From assembly GCA_009783465.1 (NCBI GenBank), contig WRDM01000017.1:1-51411 (forward strand): a stretch of DNA of 51,411 nucleotides, given 5' to 3'. Source of the DNA: Phycisphaerae bacterium. Its GTDB lineage: Bacteria > Planctomycetota > Phycisphaerae > SM23-33. A model generated the notes under the pieces. That model searched no databases. It was not told where the DNA came from and saw nothing but the letters and a program-made list of their open reading frames with translations. Position 1 is the first letter of the stretch, and each line of letters opens with the position of its first letter. A program made the position numbers and the translations under genes. Positions 1 through 8,830 of the stretch are shown here, one piece after another.

Positions 1-236
1 CGCTGGCTGTGCGAAAGCCTTGACGTTTTCACTACGCCAGTCGTGCGGAACAGCCAGCGAGGGCAAGATGCCCTCGCCACACGCGGGCGGGACGCCCGCG
101 TCACGTTACATGCGTTCGCCCTGCGCTTGTGGCTTGTGGCTAGACGGTTCCTTCGACCTCACGGCACGCTTTCACCGTCGAGCAACGAACAGTCGCCACT
201 TGACGGCTGGCACGTTCATTCATAACGTTACTCCTC
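1..236. repeat. Intergenic repeat stretch with two REP-like palindromes (family A)
   Basis: No gene is supported here. Two 19-bp palindromes lie at 58-76 and 82-100, each a GGGC...GCCC core with a 5-nt centre and outer arms that differ but still pair (CGA/TCG in one, CGC/GCG in the other). The sequence from about 43 to 84 is nearly repeated at 51371-51411 at the other end of the window. The stretch ends with a possible promoter for the radical SAM gene. Confidence 0.7.
200..228 (+). promoter_or_regulatory. Candidate sigma70-type promoter of the radical SAM gene
   Basis: TTGACG at 200-205, a 17-bp spacer, and TAACGT at 223-228. The expected transcript start would fall at or within a few bases of the ATG at 237, and no Shine-Dalgarno sequence precedes that ATG, so a leaderless mRNA is plausible. 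Prediction from hexamers only. Confidence 0.35.
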
Positions 237-1247
237 ATGTTCAGCAGTGCGACGAAAAAATGGCGGCTGGTGCGGTCGTGGACTTCGGGGCATCCGATCT
301 GGTGCGCGTGGCAGGTGACGTATCGGTGCAATTTTCGCTGCCGATTCTGCCAGTATTGGCACGATCCGCTGGGCCGCGAGCCCGAACCCACGCCCTCCGA
401 CTACGCCGCCGGGGCGAAAAAATTGGCCAGCTACGGCACGAGTATGATCTCCCTGGCCGGCGGCGAGCCGCTCCTGAGGCACGACATTTGCGACGTCATC
501 CGCGAAATCGGGCGATACCACTTCCCGTTCCTGACCACCAACGGCTGGTTCGTCACGCCGCAACTGGCCGCCGATCTGATGAACGCCGGGCTTTGGGGCG
601 TCTCCATCAGCATCGACTACGCCGACGGAGCCCGGCACAACGCCCGCCGCGGCATGGACGGCGCGTGGGAACAGGCCTGGCGCGCCGTCGAAATGCTCGC
701 CAACGCACGCGTCCACAAACATCAACGCGTCAACGTCATCTCCGTCCTCATGGACGACAATCTCGACCAGCTCGAAACCATCTGCCAACAGGCCGCCGCA
801 CGCGGCGCGTACTACATGGTCCAGCCCTACGGCCATCTCAAAACCGGCTCCAAAGCGTACGAGCCGAAAGATGAGGTCGCGCCGAAACTGCTCGACATCC
901 GCCGGCGAAACCGGAATTTCCTGTCGAATCCGTACTACCTGGCCCGATTCGACGAATTCTTCCGCGGCGGCGTGCCCGACTGCCGCGCAGGACAGGCGTT
1001 CTTCAACATCGACTCCACCGGCGACGTCGCCATTTGCGTGGAGGAAAAAACGCGCCCCGTCGCCAACCTCTACCGCGACGACATCCGCACCGTCCACCGC
1101 CGCCTCCGTCAAGCCAGCCGAAACCACAAATGCACCCAATGCTGGTACAACTGCCGCGGCGAAGTGGAAAGCCTCTACCGCCCGTCCAGCCTGGTGGTGA
1201 GTTTGCCGACATTCTTATTGGACCACGGCGCGGCGAGAAAAGCGTGA
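237..1247 (+). CDS. Radical SAM protein with SPASM-like C-terminus
   Basis: 336 aa. The radical SAM cluster motif CxxxCxxC is seen as C31, C35 and C38, followed by the SAM-contacting GGEP motif near residue 76. The C-terminal third carries further cysteines (VPDCRAG near 253, an ICVEE segment, and CTQCWYNC near 295) that resemble a SPASM or twitch domain binding auxiliary Fe-S clusters. By family knowledge it should cleave S-adenosylmethionine to a 5'-deoxyadenosyl radical; the substrate cannot be read from the sequence. No peptide-precursor gene, typical of RiPP-type SPASM enzymes, is visible nearby. The ATG at 237 is chosen because it begins the conserved region and an upstream promoter fits it, although no ribosome binding site is present. 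Confidence 0.85.
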   Translation: MFSSATKKWRLVRSWTSGHPIWCAWQVTYRCNFRCRFCQYWHDPLGREPEPTPSDYAAGAKKLASYGTSMISLAGGEPLLRHDICDVIREIGRYHFPFLTTNGWFVTPQLAADLMNAGLWGVSISIDYADGARHNARRGMDGAWEQAWRAVEMLANARVHKHQRVNVISVLMDDNLDQLETICQQAAARGAYYMVQPYGHLKTGSKAYEPKDEVAPKLLDIRRRNRNFLSNPYYLARFDEFFRGGVPDCRAGQAFFNIDSTGDVAICVEEKTRPVANLYRDDIRTVHRRLRQASRNHKCTQCWYNCRGEVESLYRPSSLVVSLPTFLLDHGAARKA

Positions 1248-1290
1248 TGTAGATCTGGCTTGCCTCCGTTTTTGTCTCGTACCGCCCCAA

Positions 1291-2685
1291 CTACGCCAAC
1301 TCGAATCGTTGCCCCGGTTTGGGGATGGCGATGTTTTTGCAGCCGGCTTTTTTAAGGAGGTCGGCCATGGCGAGGGGTTGGGGGCCTTCGCCGTGGACGA
1401 TGAAGGCGCCTCGCAGCTGCGGGGCGAGCGGGCCGAGCATTCGGGCGTAGTCGGCGCTGTCGGCGTGGGCGGAGAATCCGCTGAGCGTCTCCACGCGGCA
1501 GAGCAGGCGGTACATGCGTCCGAAAATTTTGATCTCCTCGCGCCGTTCGACGATCCGCCGCCCCAGCGTGTGCTGGGCCATGAACCCGACGATCACCACC
1601 GTGTTGCGTTCGTTTTCGACGTTGTTTTTCAGGTGGTGCAGAATGCGTCCCGCCTCGCACATGCCCTGGCTGGCGATGATGACCATGGGTTCGTTGCGGT
1701 CGTTTAGGGCCTTGGATTCGTTGACGTCGGTGATGTACCGCACGACGCCCTCGCCGAAAATTCCGCCGTGATGCCACCAGAGGTCGCGGGCCTCGGGACG
1801 ATAACACTCGGTGTGCTTGCGGAAAATTTCGGTGACGTTCGCCGAGAGGGGACTGTCGACGACGATGGGGATCGGCTCGATGAGTTTTTCCGCCAGCGCC
1901 TGGGCGAGATAGTAGACGACGTTCTGGGTTCGCCCGACGCTGAAGGCGGGGATGATGACTTTTCCGCCGGCGGCGCGGGTCTGGTTGATGATGCGCGCGA
2001 GGGCCTGCTTCATGTCGGCCGAGGGCGCGTGCCGGCGGTCGGCGTAGGTGCTGTCGGTGATGAGGTAGTCGACGGTCGGCAGTTTGGCGGGGTCGCGGAG
2101 GATGGGCATGCCCGCCCGGCCGAGATCGCCGGTGTAGAGGATGCGCATCGGGCGCGACTGGCGCAGGCTGATCAGGGTGGCGGCCGCTCCGAGGAGATGG
2201 CCGGCTTCGAGGAAGGTCGCGTTGCAGTCGGGCGCGAACTCGAACGGTTCGTTGCAGGGCATGCCGTTGAGGAGTGGCGTGACGGCCTTGGCGTCGTCGA
2301 TGGTGTAGAGCGGCTCGATGCGTTCGGAGGGGCGGGTGGCGCGTTTTTCGTTCCAGAAGCGGGCGTCTTCCTGTTGAATGTGGGCCGAGTCGGCGAGCAT
2401 GACGTCGACCAGGCTGCACGTGGCGGCCGTGGCGTGGACGGGGCCTGTGAACCCGCGTTTGGTCAGGCCCGGCAGGTTGCCGCTGTGGTCGATGTGCGCG
2501 TGCGAAAGCAGGACGCCCCGCAGCGCGTCGGGCGCGACGGGAAACGTGGTGTTCCGCTTGCGGGCGTCCTCGCGCCGGCCCTGGTACAGCCCGCAGTCCA
2601 GCGCGTAGCACCCCTCGTCGAGATGAAGCAGATGCATCGACCCCGTCACCGTGCCGGCTGCTCCGAAAAATTCAAGCTCCGCCAT
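1291..2685 (-). CDS. Metallo-beta-lactamase fold / beta-CASP RNA-processing exonuclease family protein
   Basis: 464 aa. The di-zinc motif HxHxDH is present as H62, H64, D66 and H67 (SHAHIDHSGNLPG). A long beta-CASP insertion follows, with the typical DSPLSANVTEIF segment, then a C-terminal RMMBL-like part (VETLSGFSAHAD). The family contains RNA endo- and exonucleases of the CPSF73/YSH1 type; a role in RNA processing or decay is the usual inference. The start has a good Shine-Dalgarno (AAGGGAG) a few bases upstream. It lies 22 bp downstream of the cysteine synthase gene on the same strand, so the two are probably co-transcribed. Confidence 0.9.
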   Translation of the reverse strand: MAELEFFGAAGTVTGSMHLLHLDEGCYALDCGLYQGRREDARKRNTTFPVAPDALRGVLLSHAHIDHSGNLPGLTKRGFTGPVHATAATCSLVDVMLADSAHIQQEDARFWNEKRATRPSERIEPLYTIDDAKAVTPLLNGMPCNEPFEFAPDCNATFLEAGHLLGAAATLISLRQSRPMRILYTGDLGRAGMPILRDPAKLPTVDYLITDSTYADRRHAPSADMKQALARIINQTRAAGGKVIIPAFSVGRTQNVVYYLAQALAEKLIEPIPIVVDSPLSANVTEIFRKHTECYRPEARDLWWHHGGIFGEGVVRYITDVNESKALNDRNEPMVIIASQGMCEAGRILHHLKNNVENERNTVVIVGFMAQHTLGRRIVERREEIKIFGRMYRLLCRVETLSGFSAHADSADYARMLGPLAPQLRGAFIVHGEGPQPLAMADLLKKAGCKNIAIPKPGQRFELA

Positions 2686-2707
2686 GACGTCTCCCTTTGG
2701 GTAACGC

Positions 2708-3601
2708 TCACACCTTGAACAAATCAGTGCTGAGATATTTTTCGCCGCGGTCGGGAAAGAGGACCACGACCAGGCCGGCCGACAGATCCATCACAGCCCG
2801 CTGGGCGGCGAGCATGGCGGCGCCGCTGCTCATGCCGACGAAAATGCCCTCCTCGTGCACGATCCGCCGCGACATGGCGAACGCTTCCTCCGACTCGACC
2901 ATCACGCTGCGGTCAATCTGCGTCGGGTCGTAAATCTCCGGCACGATGGCCTCCTGCATGTTTTTGAGGCCCTGGATATAGTGTCCCTTCACCGGATGGG
3001 CCTCGATGATCTTGATGGCCGGGTTTTTCTCCTTCAACCCCATGCCGACGCCCATCAGCGTGCCCGACGTGCCGAGCGTCGACACGAAATGCGTCACCCG
3101 CCCGTCAGTCTGCCGCCAGATCTCCGCCGCCGTCGCGTTATAGTGGGCCAGCTTGTTGTACACGTTCGAAAACTGGTTGGGGTTGAAATACTTCTCCGGC
3201 GCCGCCGCCACCAACTCGCGGCATTTGCGAATCGCGCCGTCGGTCCCCTCGCGGGCAGGCGTCAGCGTCACCGTCGCGCCGAACGCGGCAATCATCTTCC
3301 GCCGCTCGACCGACACCGCCTCGCTCATCACGATCTCCACGCCGTAACCAAGCACCGTGCCGATCATCGCCAGCGCGATCCCCGTGTTGCCCGACGTCGC
3401 CTCGATGATCGTCTTGCCCGGCGTGAGCGACCCGTCCTCCTGCGCCTGCCGGACCATCTCCAACGCAATGCGATCCTTGATGCTGCCGGTCGGATTAAAG
3501 CCCTCCAGCTTGGCGTAAATCTCCACGGCGGGGTTCGGATTCAAATTACGAATCCGAACCACCGGCGTATTGCCGATCGTTTCAAGAATATTGTTGACCA
3601 T
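2708..3601 (-). CDS. cysK: Cysteine synthase (O-acetylserine sulfhydrylase family)
   Basis: 297 aa, a PLP fold-type II enzyme. The PLP lysine is in the GSIKDR motif near residue 40, and the phosphate/substrate loop TSGNTG is intact. It should condense O-acetyl-L-serine with sulfide to give cysteine and acetate. The open frame continues upstream, but that part overlaps the divergent oxidoreductase gene and has no similarity, so the start MVNNILETIGNTP at 3601 is chosen; it gives the normal N-terminus of the family. It is divergent from the Gfo/Idh/MocA gene with a 66-bp spacer, and upstream of the beta-CASP gene. CysK and CysM cannot be distinguished safely here. Confidence 0.9.
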   Translation of the reverse strand: MVNNILETIGNTPVVRIRNLNPNPAVEIYAKLEGFNPTGSIKDRIALEMVRQAQEDGSLTPGKTIIEATSGNTGIALAMIGTVLGYGVEIVMSEAVSVERRKMIAAFGATVTLTPAREGTDGAIRKCRELVAAAPEKYFNPNQFSNVYNKLAHYNATAAEIWRQTDGRVTHFVSTLGTSGTLMGVGMGLKEKNPAIKIIEAHPVKGHYIQGLKNMQEAIVPEIYDPTQIDRSVMVESEEAFAMSRRIVHEEGIFVGMSSGAAMLAAQRAVMDLSAGLVVVLFPDRGEKYLSTDLFKV

Positions 3602-3667
3602 GGGAAGACTGTAGCATGATTGGTGGGGAAAACAATATAATCGTTCCATTCCACAAGGAGAAGTGAC

Positions 3668-4714
3668 ATGGCCAGCGGGAAATTGCGTGTTGGGATGATT
3701 GGCGCGGGCGGGATCAGTAAGATTCATTGCGAGGGGTGGGCGGCGTTGCCGGAGTGCGAGTTGGTGGCGATTACGGACATCAACCACGACGCGGCGGCGG
3801 CGAGGGCGGCGGAGTTCAAGATTGACGTCGTCGAGCGGAAAGTGGCCGACCTGCTCGGGCGGGACGACATCGACGTGGTTGACATCGTCACGCCGAATAT
3901 GTTTCACAAGGCGCAGACGATCGCCGCGCTGGCTGCCGGCAAGCACGTCCTGTGCGAAAAACCGCTGGCCTTGACGGCCAGGGACGTCGACGCGATGATC
4001 GCCGCCGCCGCCAAGGCGAAGAAAAAACTGATGTGCGCCCAGCACATGCGTTTCCAGGCCGACTCGCGGGCGGTCAAGCAGTACATCACCAAACACAGCC
4101 TTGGCGAAATTTACTACGCCCGCGCGTGGTACAACCGGCGGCGATTCCTGCCCTGTACGCCGGGGTTCATGTATAAGCGCAACAGCGGCGGCGGGTGCTG
4201 CATCGACGTCGGTGTGCACGTGCTCGACCTGACGCTGCACCTGATGGACAATTTCGAACCCGTCAGCGTGACGGGCGCGATGGGAACGAAACTGGCCAAG
4301 AGGCCCGACTCCTGGAGTGAGTGGGGCCAGATCGACCGTAAAAATATCGACGTGGAAGACTTCGCCGCCGGCATGATCCGGTTCAAAAATGGGGCCGCCT
4401 TGAGCCTGGAGTGCAGTTTCATGCTCAACATGAAGCCCAAGGGCGAGTTCCGCGTGGATCTGTTCGGCACGGAGGCGGGGGCCTCCTGGCCCGAGTGCGA
4501 GGTGTACGATCACACGGCCTCCGACTACGTGGACACGAAAATCAGCGTCCGTCCGAGCAAGGCGGCGCCGCATCACGAGGAGATTCGCGCGTTCGCCCAG
4601 GCCGTGCTCACCGACTCGCCAGTTCCCGTCCCGCCCCAGCAAAGCCGGGCCGTCATCGCCATTCTCGAAGGCCTGTACAAGAGCCAGAAAACCGGCAAGG
4701 AAGTGCGGCTGTAG
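3668..4714 (+). CDS. Gfo/Idh/MocA family oxidoreductase
   Basis: 348 aa. The N-terminal Rossmann fold is visible (VGMIGAGGISKIH at residues 8-20), followed by the conserved EKPLA motif near residue 97 that carries the catalytic lysine, and the C-terminal alpha/beta domain with a GGGCCIDVGVHVLD segment. Family members are NAD(P)-dependent sugar, inositol or pseudoaminosugar dehydrogenases; such genes are strongly expanded in Planctomycetota. Substrate unknown. AAGGAG lies 7 bp before the ATG, and a TATAAT hexamer at 3636-3641 may be its -10 box. Confidence 0.88.
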   Translation: MASGKLRVGMIGAGGISKIHCEGWAALPECELVAITDINHDAAAARAAEFKIDVVERKVADLLGRDDIDVVDIVTPNMFHKAQTIAALAAGKHVLCEKPLALTARDVDAMIAAAAKAKKKLMCAQHMRFQADSRAVKQYITKHSLGEIYYARAWYNRRRFLPCTPGFMYKRNSGGGCCIDVGVHVLDLTLHLMDNFEPVSVTGAMGTKLAKRPDSWSEWGQIDRKNIDVEDFAAGMIRFKNGAALSLECSFMLNMKPKGEFRVDLFGTEAGASWPECEVYDHTASDYVDTKISVRPSKAAPHHEEIRAFAQAVLTDSPVPVPPQQSRAVIAILEGLYKSQKTGKEVRL

Positions 4715-4760
4715 ACGCCGATGCGCGCGACAACCAGCGCAGGCGGGACGACGGGCGTCT

Positions 4761-4805
4761 AACCAAACCGGCCATGGAGTGAAGAACTCCATGGCCGGTT
4801 TGGTT
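4761..4805. terminator. Strong hairpin between convergent genes, candidate bidirectional terminator
   Basis: A perfect 20-bp inverted repeat (4761-4780 and 4786-4805) with a 5-nt loop lies between the oxidoreductase stop and the 3' end of the esterase gene on the other strand. No U-run follows, so Rho-independent termination is likely but not certain. Confidence 0.6.
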
Positions 4806-4885
4806 AGCGCGGTTCACGACGGCCAGTCCCATTCGATCGTGAATCGCGCCAGGGCCTCTATAAAACGGGGCTTACCGTCGCCCGG

Positions 4886-7126
4886 TCACGGTTTTCCTGG
4901 CCTTTGTTGTTGCAGGAACCATTGGAACAGTTGTTCGGTTGGGTAGAGGTAGTAGTCCATGTGAGGGAGCATGCGGGGTTGGACAGAGTCGTGTGCGTTG
5001 GGGTTGCCCAGTTCCCGCAGGCGGTCGATGGGGGCGCGGGCGTCGGGGTTGCCGTCGTCGCCGCGGACGAGCCAGACGGGCATGTCCTTGAGCCAGGTCG
5101 CCTGGTCGATGTCCACCCAGCCGAAGGCTGGCGCGATGGCGGCGAAGCGGTCGGGGTAGCTGGCGGCGGTGCTCCACGTGGCGAACGCGCCCATGCTTAC
5201 GCCGGTCAGGTAGACGCGGTCCGGGTCAATCCGCATCGTCGCGATCAGTTGGTCCACCATCGCCACCACTTTGGCCGGCGTCCACCATTCGTCCGCGGGG
5301 CATTGGGGGAAGGCCACGAGGTACGGTGAGTCGCCCTCATACCGTTGGATCGGGTCCGAGCCCCTCGTGCCGCTGCCGTGCAGGTACACGATCAGTGGCC
5401 AGCGTTTGTTCGGGTCGCCCTGGTAGGTTTTTGGCGTGATCAGGGAACACGGATATCCTGGATCGTCGCCGATGGCTTGTTTGAGTTTAACGATATACTG
5501 TTGGTGACGGGCGTCGGGTGTCTGCGTGGGATGCGGCGGCGTCTGGCCCGCGAGCACGTCGGCCGGCAACTCGGACAGCCCGGCCAGCGCGGAGGCGAAC
5601 ATGCCCTCATTGTCCAGGCTGCCACGGAAAAACCATTTGAACTGGGAACTGAACAGCCGCCCCGGATCGTCTGTCCACACTCTGGAATCCACACCAAATC
5701 CCTCGGGCATACCTTTTATGGTGAAATGGGGTTCCAGTTGATACCAGGTCGGCCACCAGGCCAGGGCATTGCCGTCCGCGACGCGGTACAATGTATAGAA
5801 TTGTTTTTTCGTCTCGCCGAAGGCGGTGATTTCCACCACCGCGCCGTAGCGGCCGGGCTTGTCGGCCTTGTCCACCGGCTTGGCGTCGGCGTCGAAGTAT
5901 CGTGTCGTGATCGTGTAGCCGCCGGAAAGGATGTCCGCCAGCAACGGTTGTTTGAACGCGAACTGCGGCAGCGTCTCTCCCGCGAATACCCAGGGTTGGA
6001 ATGTGAATTCCAGCGAATGGAACTGTTGGCGGCGCGCCGCGAGCACGTCGCCGATCGCCAGCGTCTGCCGCGTGCCGCCGGGGAGAATCACCACCGCCTC
6101 GCGGGGCAGTTTGTTGCCGGACAGTGTGTCGCCGGAAAGCTCCGCCGACCAGACCAGTGCGCCTTCGGTCCAGCTGCCGCCGCGGACGTCCCCGAATGTA
6201 ACCTTGCCGACGATCTTGCCGCCGATTTCCACTGCCGCCGTTTTGCCGGCGAAGCTGCCGTCAGCCACGAGTCGCAACGTCGAATGAACCACATTCAACG
6301 AATCCGCCGTGACAGGCTGCGTCTCTCGGCCCATCGCGGCCAGCATCGGCGGACTGGCCGTCTCCGCCAAACGAATCGCCTGAAGATCCAACTGGCGGCG
6401 TGCACCGGCAATTTGCGGCGACCACCGCGCAAACTGAGGCCGACCGGAATTGAAATCGCCCGTCTGAAGCTGAATCCCCAACTCAAGCCCCGCCGCCGGT
6501 ACCACGCCCAACGTGGCCCAGGGAACCAACAATTCAACCGCATACCCGCCGTCAAACGTGCGGGCCGCGTACTGGGTCCCTTCAGGCAGCGGCCGCAGCC
6601 CCTCGCCTAACCGGAGAATGTGAAAATGTTCGATCCGCGGCTGAGCGAACTCCGCCGTGCGCCCGGGCGTGATGAGAAACTGAATGCGATCGAAATTGTG
6701 CTTCGCCTCCCGCCCGATGAAAATCTCCACGCAGTCGCCCTCCCAAAGCTTGATTCCCTCAACCGGCGTGGCGTCATGAATCTCCATGTAAATCAACAAC
6801 CCATCATCATTCCATCCCAACCGCCCACACGCCGCATGAAAGTCCGCCGAATCTTTGGAAACGGCACCAAAATCCGTATCCATAAGAGTCACCACACGAA
6901 ACCCAACATCCCCCCACCCCGCCGCATCGATCGCTTTCGCCGAAATACGGGGGATGTCAACGACGGCCCCGGCGGCGGAAATGCCTTTGGAACCGACGAG
7001 AGCCCCGCCAGCGGTTTCTTCGGAACCAGCCACGCCGATCGCACCCCCCTGACAGCCTCCCAACAACAACCCGCTGGCCAGAACAACCGAAACCGCTACA
7101 CGACTGAACAATGTGACCACGTCCAT
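4886..7126 (-). CDS. Lipoprotein with CBM9-like domain and C-terminal alpha/beta-hydrolase (esterase)
   Basis: 746 aa from the ATG at 7126. The N-terminus is a lipoprotein signal (hydrophobic segment ending LLLGGC, cysteine near residue 25), so it is exported and lipid-anchored. Residues about 45-240 resemble a CBM9-like carbohydrate-binding domain; after a beta-rich middle, residues about 590-745 form an alpha/beta-hydrolase with an oxyanion region (IVYLHGSGTRGSD), nucleophile motif GVSMGA and a late histidine (LPHMDYY). The whole resembles planctomycete esterases of the PHB-depolymerase/feruloyl-esterase type that act on polysaccharides. The longer frame starting at 7207 is rejected because it would bury the signal peptide. 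An AAAGG stretch sits unusually close to the ATG. A promoter candidate is at 7179-7207. Confidence 0.82.
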   Translation of the reverse strand: MDVVTLFSRVAVSVVLASGLLLGGCQGGAIGVAGSEETAGGALVGSKGISAAGAVVDIPRISAKAIDAAGWGDVGFRVVTLMDTDFGAVSKDSADFHAACGRLGWNDDGLLIYMEIHDATPVEGIKLWEGDCVEIFIGREAKHNFDRIQFLITPGRTAEFAQPRIEHFHILRLGEGLRPLPEGTQYAARTFDGGYAVELLVPWATLGVVPAAGLELGIQLQTGDFNSGRPQFARWSPQIAGARRQLDLQAIRLAETASPPMLAAMGRETQPVTADSLNVVHSTLRLVADGSFAGKTAAVEIGGKIVGKVTFGDVRGGSWTEGALVWSAELSGDTLSGNKLPREAVVILPGGTRQTLAIGDVLAARRQQFHSLEFTFQPWVFAGETLPQFAFKQPLLADILSGGYTITTRYFDADAKPVDKADKPGRYGAVVEITAFGETKKQFYTLYRVADGNALAWWPTWYQLEPHFTIKGMPEGFGVDSRVWTDDPGRLFSSQFKWFFRGSLDNEGMFASALAGLSELPADVLAGQTPPHPTQTPDARHQQYIVKLKQAIGDDPGYPCSLITPKTYQGDPNKRWPLIVYLHGSGTRGSDPIQRYEGDSPYLVAFPQCPADEWWTPAKVVAMVDQLIATMRIDPDRVYLTGVSMGAFATWSTAASYPDRFAAIAPAFGWVDIDQATWLKDMPVWLVRGDDGNPDARAPIDRLRELGNPNAHDSVQPRMLPHMDYYLYPTEQLFQWFLQQQRPGKP

Positions 7127-7178
7127 GCCTTTCTGAAATGCACAAATTAGCCCATCAATCCCACTAGAACACACGCCT

Positions 7179-7207
7179 AACTTACCGCGGTTTCGCCCCC
7201 AATGCAA
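7179..7207 (-). promoter_or_regulatory. Candidate promoter of the esterase lipoprotein gene
   Basis: Read on the minus strand: TTGCAT (7207-7202), 17-bp spacer, TAAGTT (7184-7179). It leaves a 5' leader of about 45 nt. Hexamer match only. Confidence 0.35.
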
Positions 7208-7325
7208 GCCCCATCAGGATTTTTTTCAGGATCTTTCAATTCTCGTGTGAGGTGAGGCGTTTTTTACCACAGAGCGGCTTTGCGGTAAGGAAATCTTTGT
7301 CTCGGACGGAACGGAAAGCCCCATC

Positions 7326-7862
7326 CTACACGGTTACCGTGTCGGCCAGGCCGAGTTCGGCGATGCGGGCGGTGAGCTGGTCGATGATCTGTTTTCGAGG
7401 CAGTTCCCGGCGGGTGAAGATGGTGGCGTGGGGGTCGTCCATAGCGAGCAGGTCGTGCTCGACGGCGCCCGCGATAATGCGGGCCGTGGTGGGGCGGACG
7501 CTCCATGCCTGCCGCGTCAGTTCGGCCAGCCAGGATTTGTCCCACTGCGTGATCAGTCCCCGTTCGTGGCGGATGCACAGCCGTTTCCGCCGGTCGTTTC
7601 GCCGGCTGCGATACCCCGCGTACAACTCGACGGACCGATGCAGCCCCGCGTGGGCGAGCACTTTGACGCCCATCTCGAAGACGGCGGCGCTGGTGACGCA
7701 CTCGGCGGGCCTGGTGGATAGAACAAACGCCACCGCATCGGCAAGGTAGCGTGCCCGCTCGTACGGCTGGCCGGCAGGCCCAAGCGCCCGCCAAAACGAA
7801 GCCGACACCTTGAGATGGTCAAACCCCTCCCGGCTGCCGTCGCGTTTTTCGATAAGGATCAT
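7326..7862 (-). CDS. ATP-cone domain protein of unknown function
   Basis: 178 aa. Residues 1-88 match the ATP-cone pattern: a basic EKRDGSREGFD start, an arginine/alanine helix, a predicted second helix, and the final VFEMGVKVLAHAGL...YAGYR segment. ATP cones bind ATP/dATP in class I and III ribonucleotide reductases and in NrdR. Here nothing else of those proteins is attached; the C-terminal 90 residues are basic, predicted helical and not recognised. The gene lies 219 bp downstream of nrdR on the same strand, separated by a palindromic repeat. The start at 7862 has GAAAGG 8 bp upstream; an upstream in-frame ATG at 7895 has no such site. An allosteric nucleotide sensor is a reasonable inference, not shown. 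Confidence 0.7.
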   Translation of the reverse strand: MILIEKRDGSREGFDHLKVSASFWRALGPAGQPYERARYLADAVAFVLSTRPAECVTSAAVFEMGVKVLAHAGLHRSVELYAGYRSRRNDRRKRLCIRHERGLITQWDKSWLAELTRQAWSVRPTTARIIAGAVEHDLLAMDDPHATIFTRRELPRKQIIDQLTARIAELGLADTVTV

Positions 7863-7887
7863 CGGGGATCCTTTCGGCGGAAGCGAC

Positions 7888-8080
7888 AAGGCCACAAGCC
7901 ACTAGCCACCAGCCACCAGGGTTTTCGCGGCGCGACGGTAAACTCGCGCATCCCGTTCGAGAGAGTGGTCTCGCGGCTTCGCTGACGCGCACGGTTACTA
8001 CCCATCTGCTCGTTCGGCAGTGTGCCATGATTTATGGCGAACTTCTCCATACCTTGTGGCTTGTGGCTAGTGGCTGGCAT
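7888..8080. repeat. Palindromic repeat, family G copy 1 (GTGGCTA-unit arms)
   Basis: Inverted arms at about 7892-7917 and 8052-8077 are built of a repeated 7-8 bp unit (agtggct / tgtggct). The interior (about 7945-7995) is shared, inverted, with the family G copy at 15840-15974. It begins 26 bp upstream of the ATP-cone start and ends 4 bp beyond the nrdR stop codon. Confidence 0.75.
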
Positions 8081-8081
8081 T

Positions 8082-8576
8082 TTACGGGTCGAACAACGGC
8101 CGTTGCGTGGTGCCTGGTGTGGCGGCGTCTTTGACTTCCTGGGCTTCCTGGATCAGGTCGCCGACGTCGCGGAATTCGCGGTAGACACTCGCGAACCGCA
8201 CGTAGGCGATTTTGTCCACATTCCGCAGATGCACGCTCACCGAGTCGCCGATGAACGTCGAGGGCACCTCGCGGTCGTAGTGGGCGAAGATGTCCTCTTC
8301 CACACTGTCCACGACACGCAGGATCTGCTCGTCCGTCACGGGGCGTTTGTAGGAGGCGTGCTGAAGGCCTCGAATGATCTTCTGCCGGTCGTAAGGTTCC
8401 CGCGAGCTGTCCTTTTTGATCACCGACAGCCGGATCGTCTCCTCCGGCCTTTCGTAGGTGGTGAACCGCCGGGAGCAGTGCAGGCACTCGCGGCGCCGGC
8501 GCACGACGCGCCCGCCTTCGGAACTCCGGGAGTCGACGACCTTATCGTTGTCCTGTCCACAAAACGGGCATTGCAT
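8082..8576 (-). CDS. nrdR: Transcriptional repressor NrdR
   Basis: 164 aa, the family length plus a short tail. An N-terminal zinc ribbon is seen with C3, C6, C31 and C34, then an ATP-cone domain (residues about 49-139, RLSVIKKDSSREPYDRQKI onward). NrdR senses ATP/dATP and represses ribonucleotide reductase genes by binding NrdR boxes. The reading frame continues upstream, but MQCPFCG is the canonical N-terminus and fixes the start at 8576. No NrdR box pair or reductase gene is recognised in this window; the adjacent ATP-cone protein is the only related neighbour. Confidence 0.95.
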   Translation of the reverse strand: MQCPFCGQDNDKVVDSRSSEGGRVVRRRRECLHCSRRFTTYERPEETIRLSVIKKDSSREPYDRQKIIRGLQHASYKRPVTDEQILRVVDSVEEDIFAHYDREVPSTFIGDSVSVHLRNVDKIAYVRFASVYREFRDVGDLIQEAQEVKDAATPGTTQRPLFDP

Positions 8577-8650
8577 GATCGGCCTCTGAATACAGTATAT
8601 GGGGTAAGCGGGTGGGATTTCAACCATATCTTGGGTGAGTGGCGTAAAAA

Positions 8651-8829
8651 AACCGAAGCACGAAATCCGAAATCTGAAACAAATTCCAGACGGCAAAAGC
8701 AAAAACTCCAAACAGTTACAGCGACGCCATGTGCCTTGACACATGGCGTCGCCGTCTTGGTTTGGGGTTTTCTGTTTTTGTCGTTTGGAATTTGTTTCGA
8801 ATTTCGAGCTTCGGATTTTGAATTTTCCG
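8651..8829. repeat. Nested palindromic repeat, family F copy 1
   Basis: Outer arms (about 8651-8715 and 8762-8829) of AT-rich sequence with repeated cgaaatc/gaatttcg units surround an inner perfect 13-bp hairpin (8721-8733 and 8740-8752, loop 6 nt). The right end touches the stop codon (8831) of the PEP-CTERM gene. Confidence 0.75.
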
Positions 8830-8830
8830 T

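Noticed and set aside
5345-6610. A 421-aa open frame on the plus strand
   Set aside because: Shadow of the CBM9-esterase gene, which has clear domains and a signal peptide.
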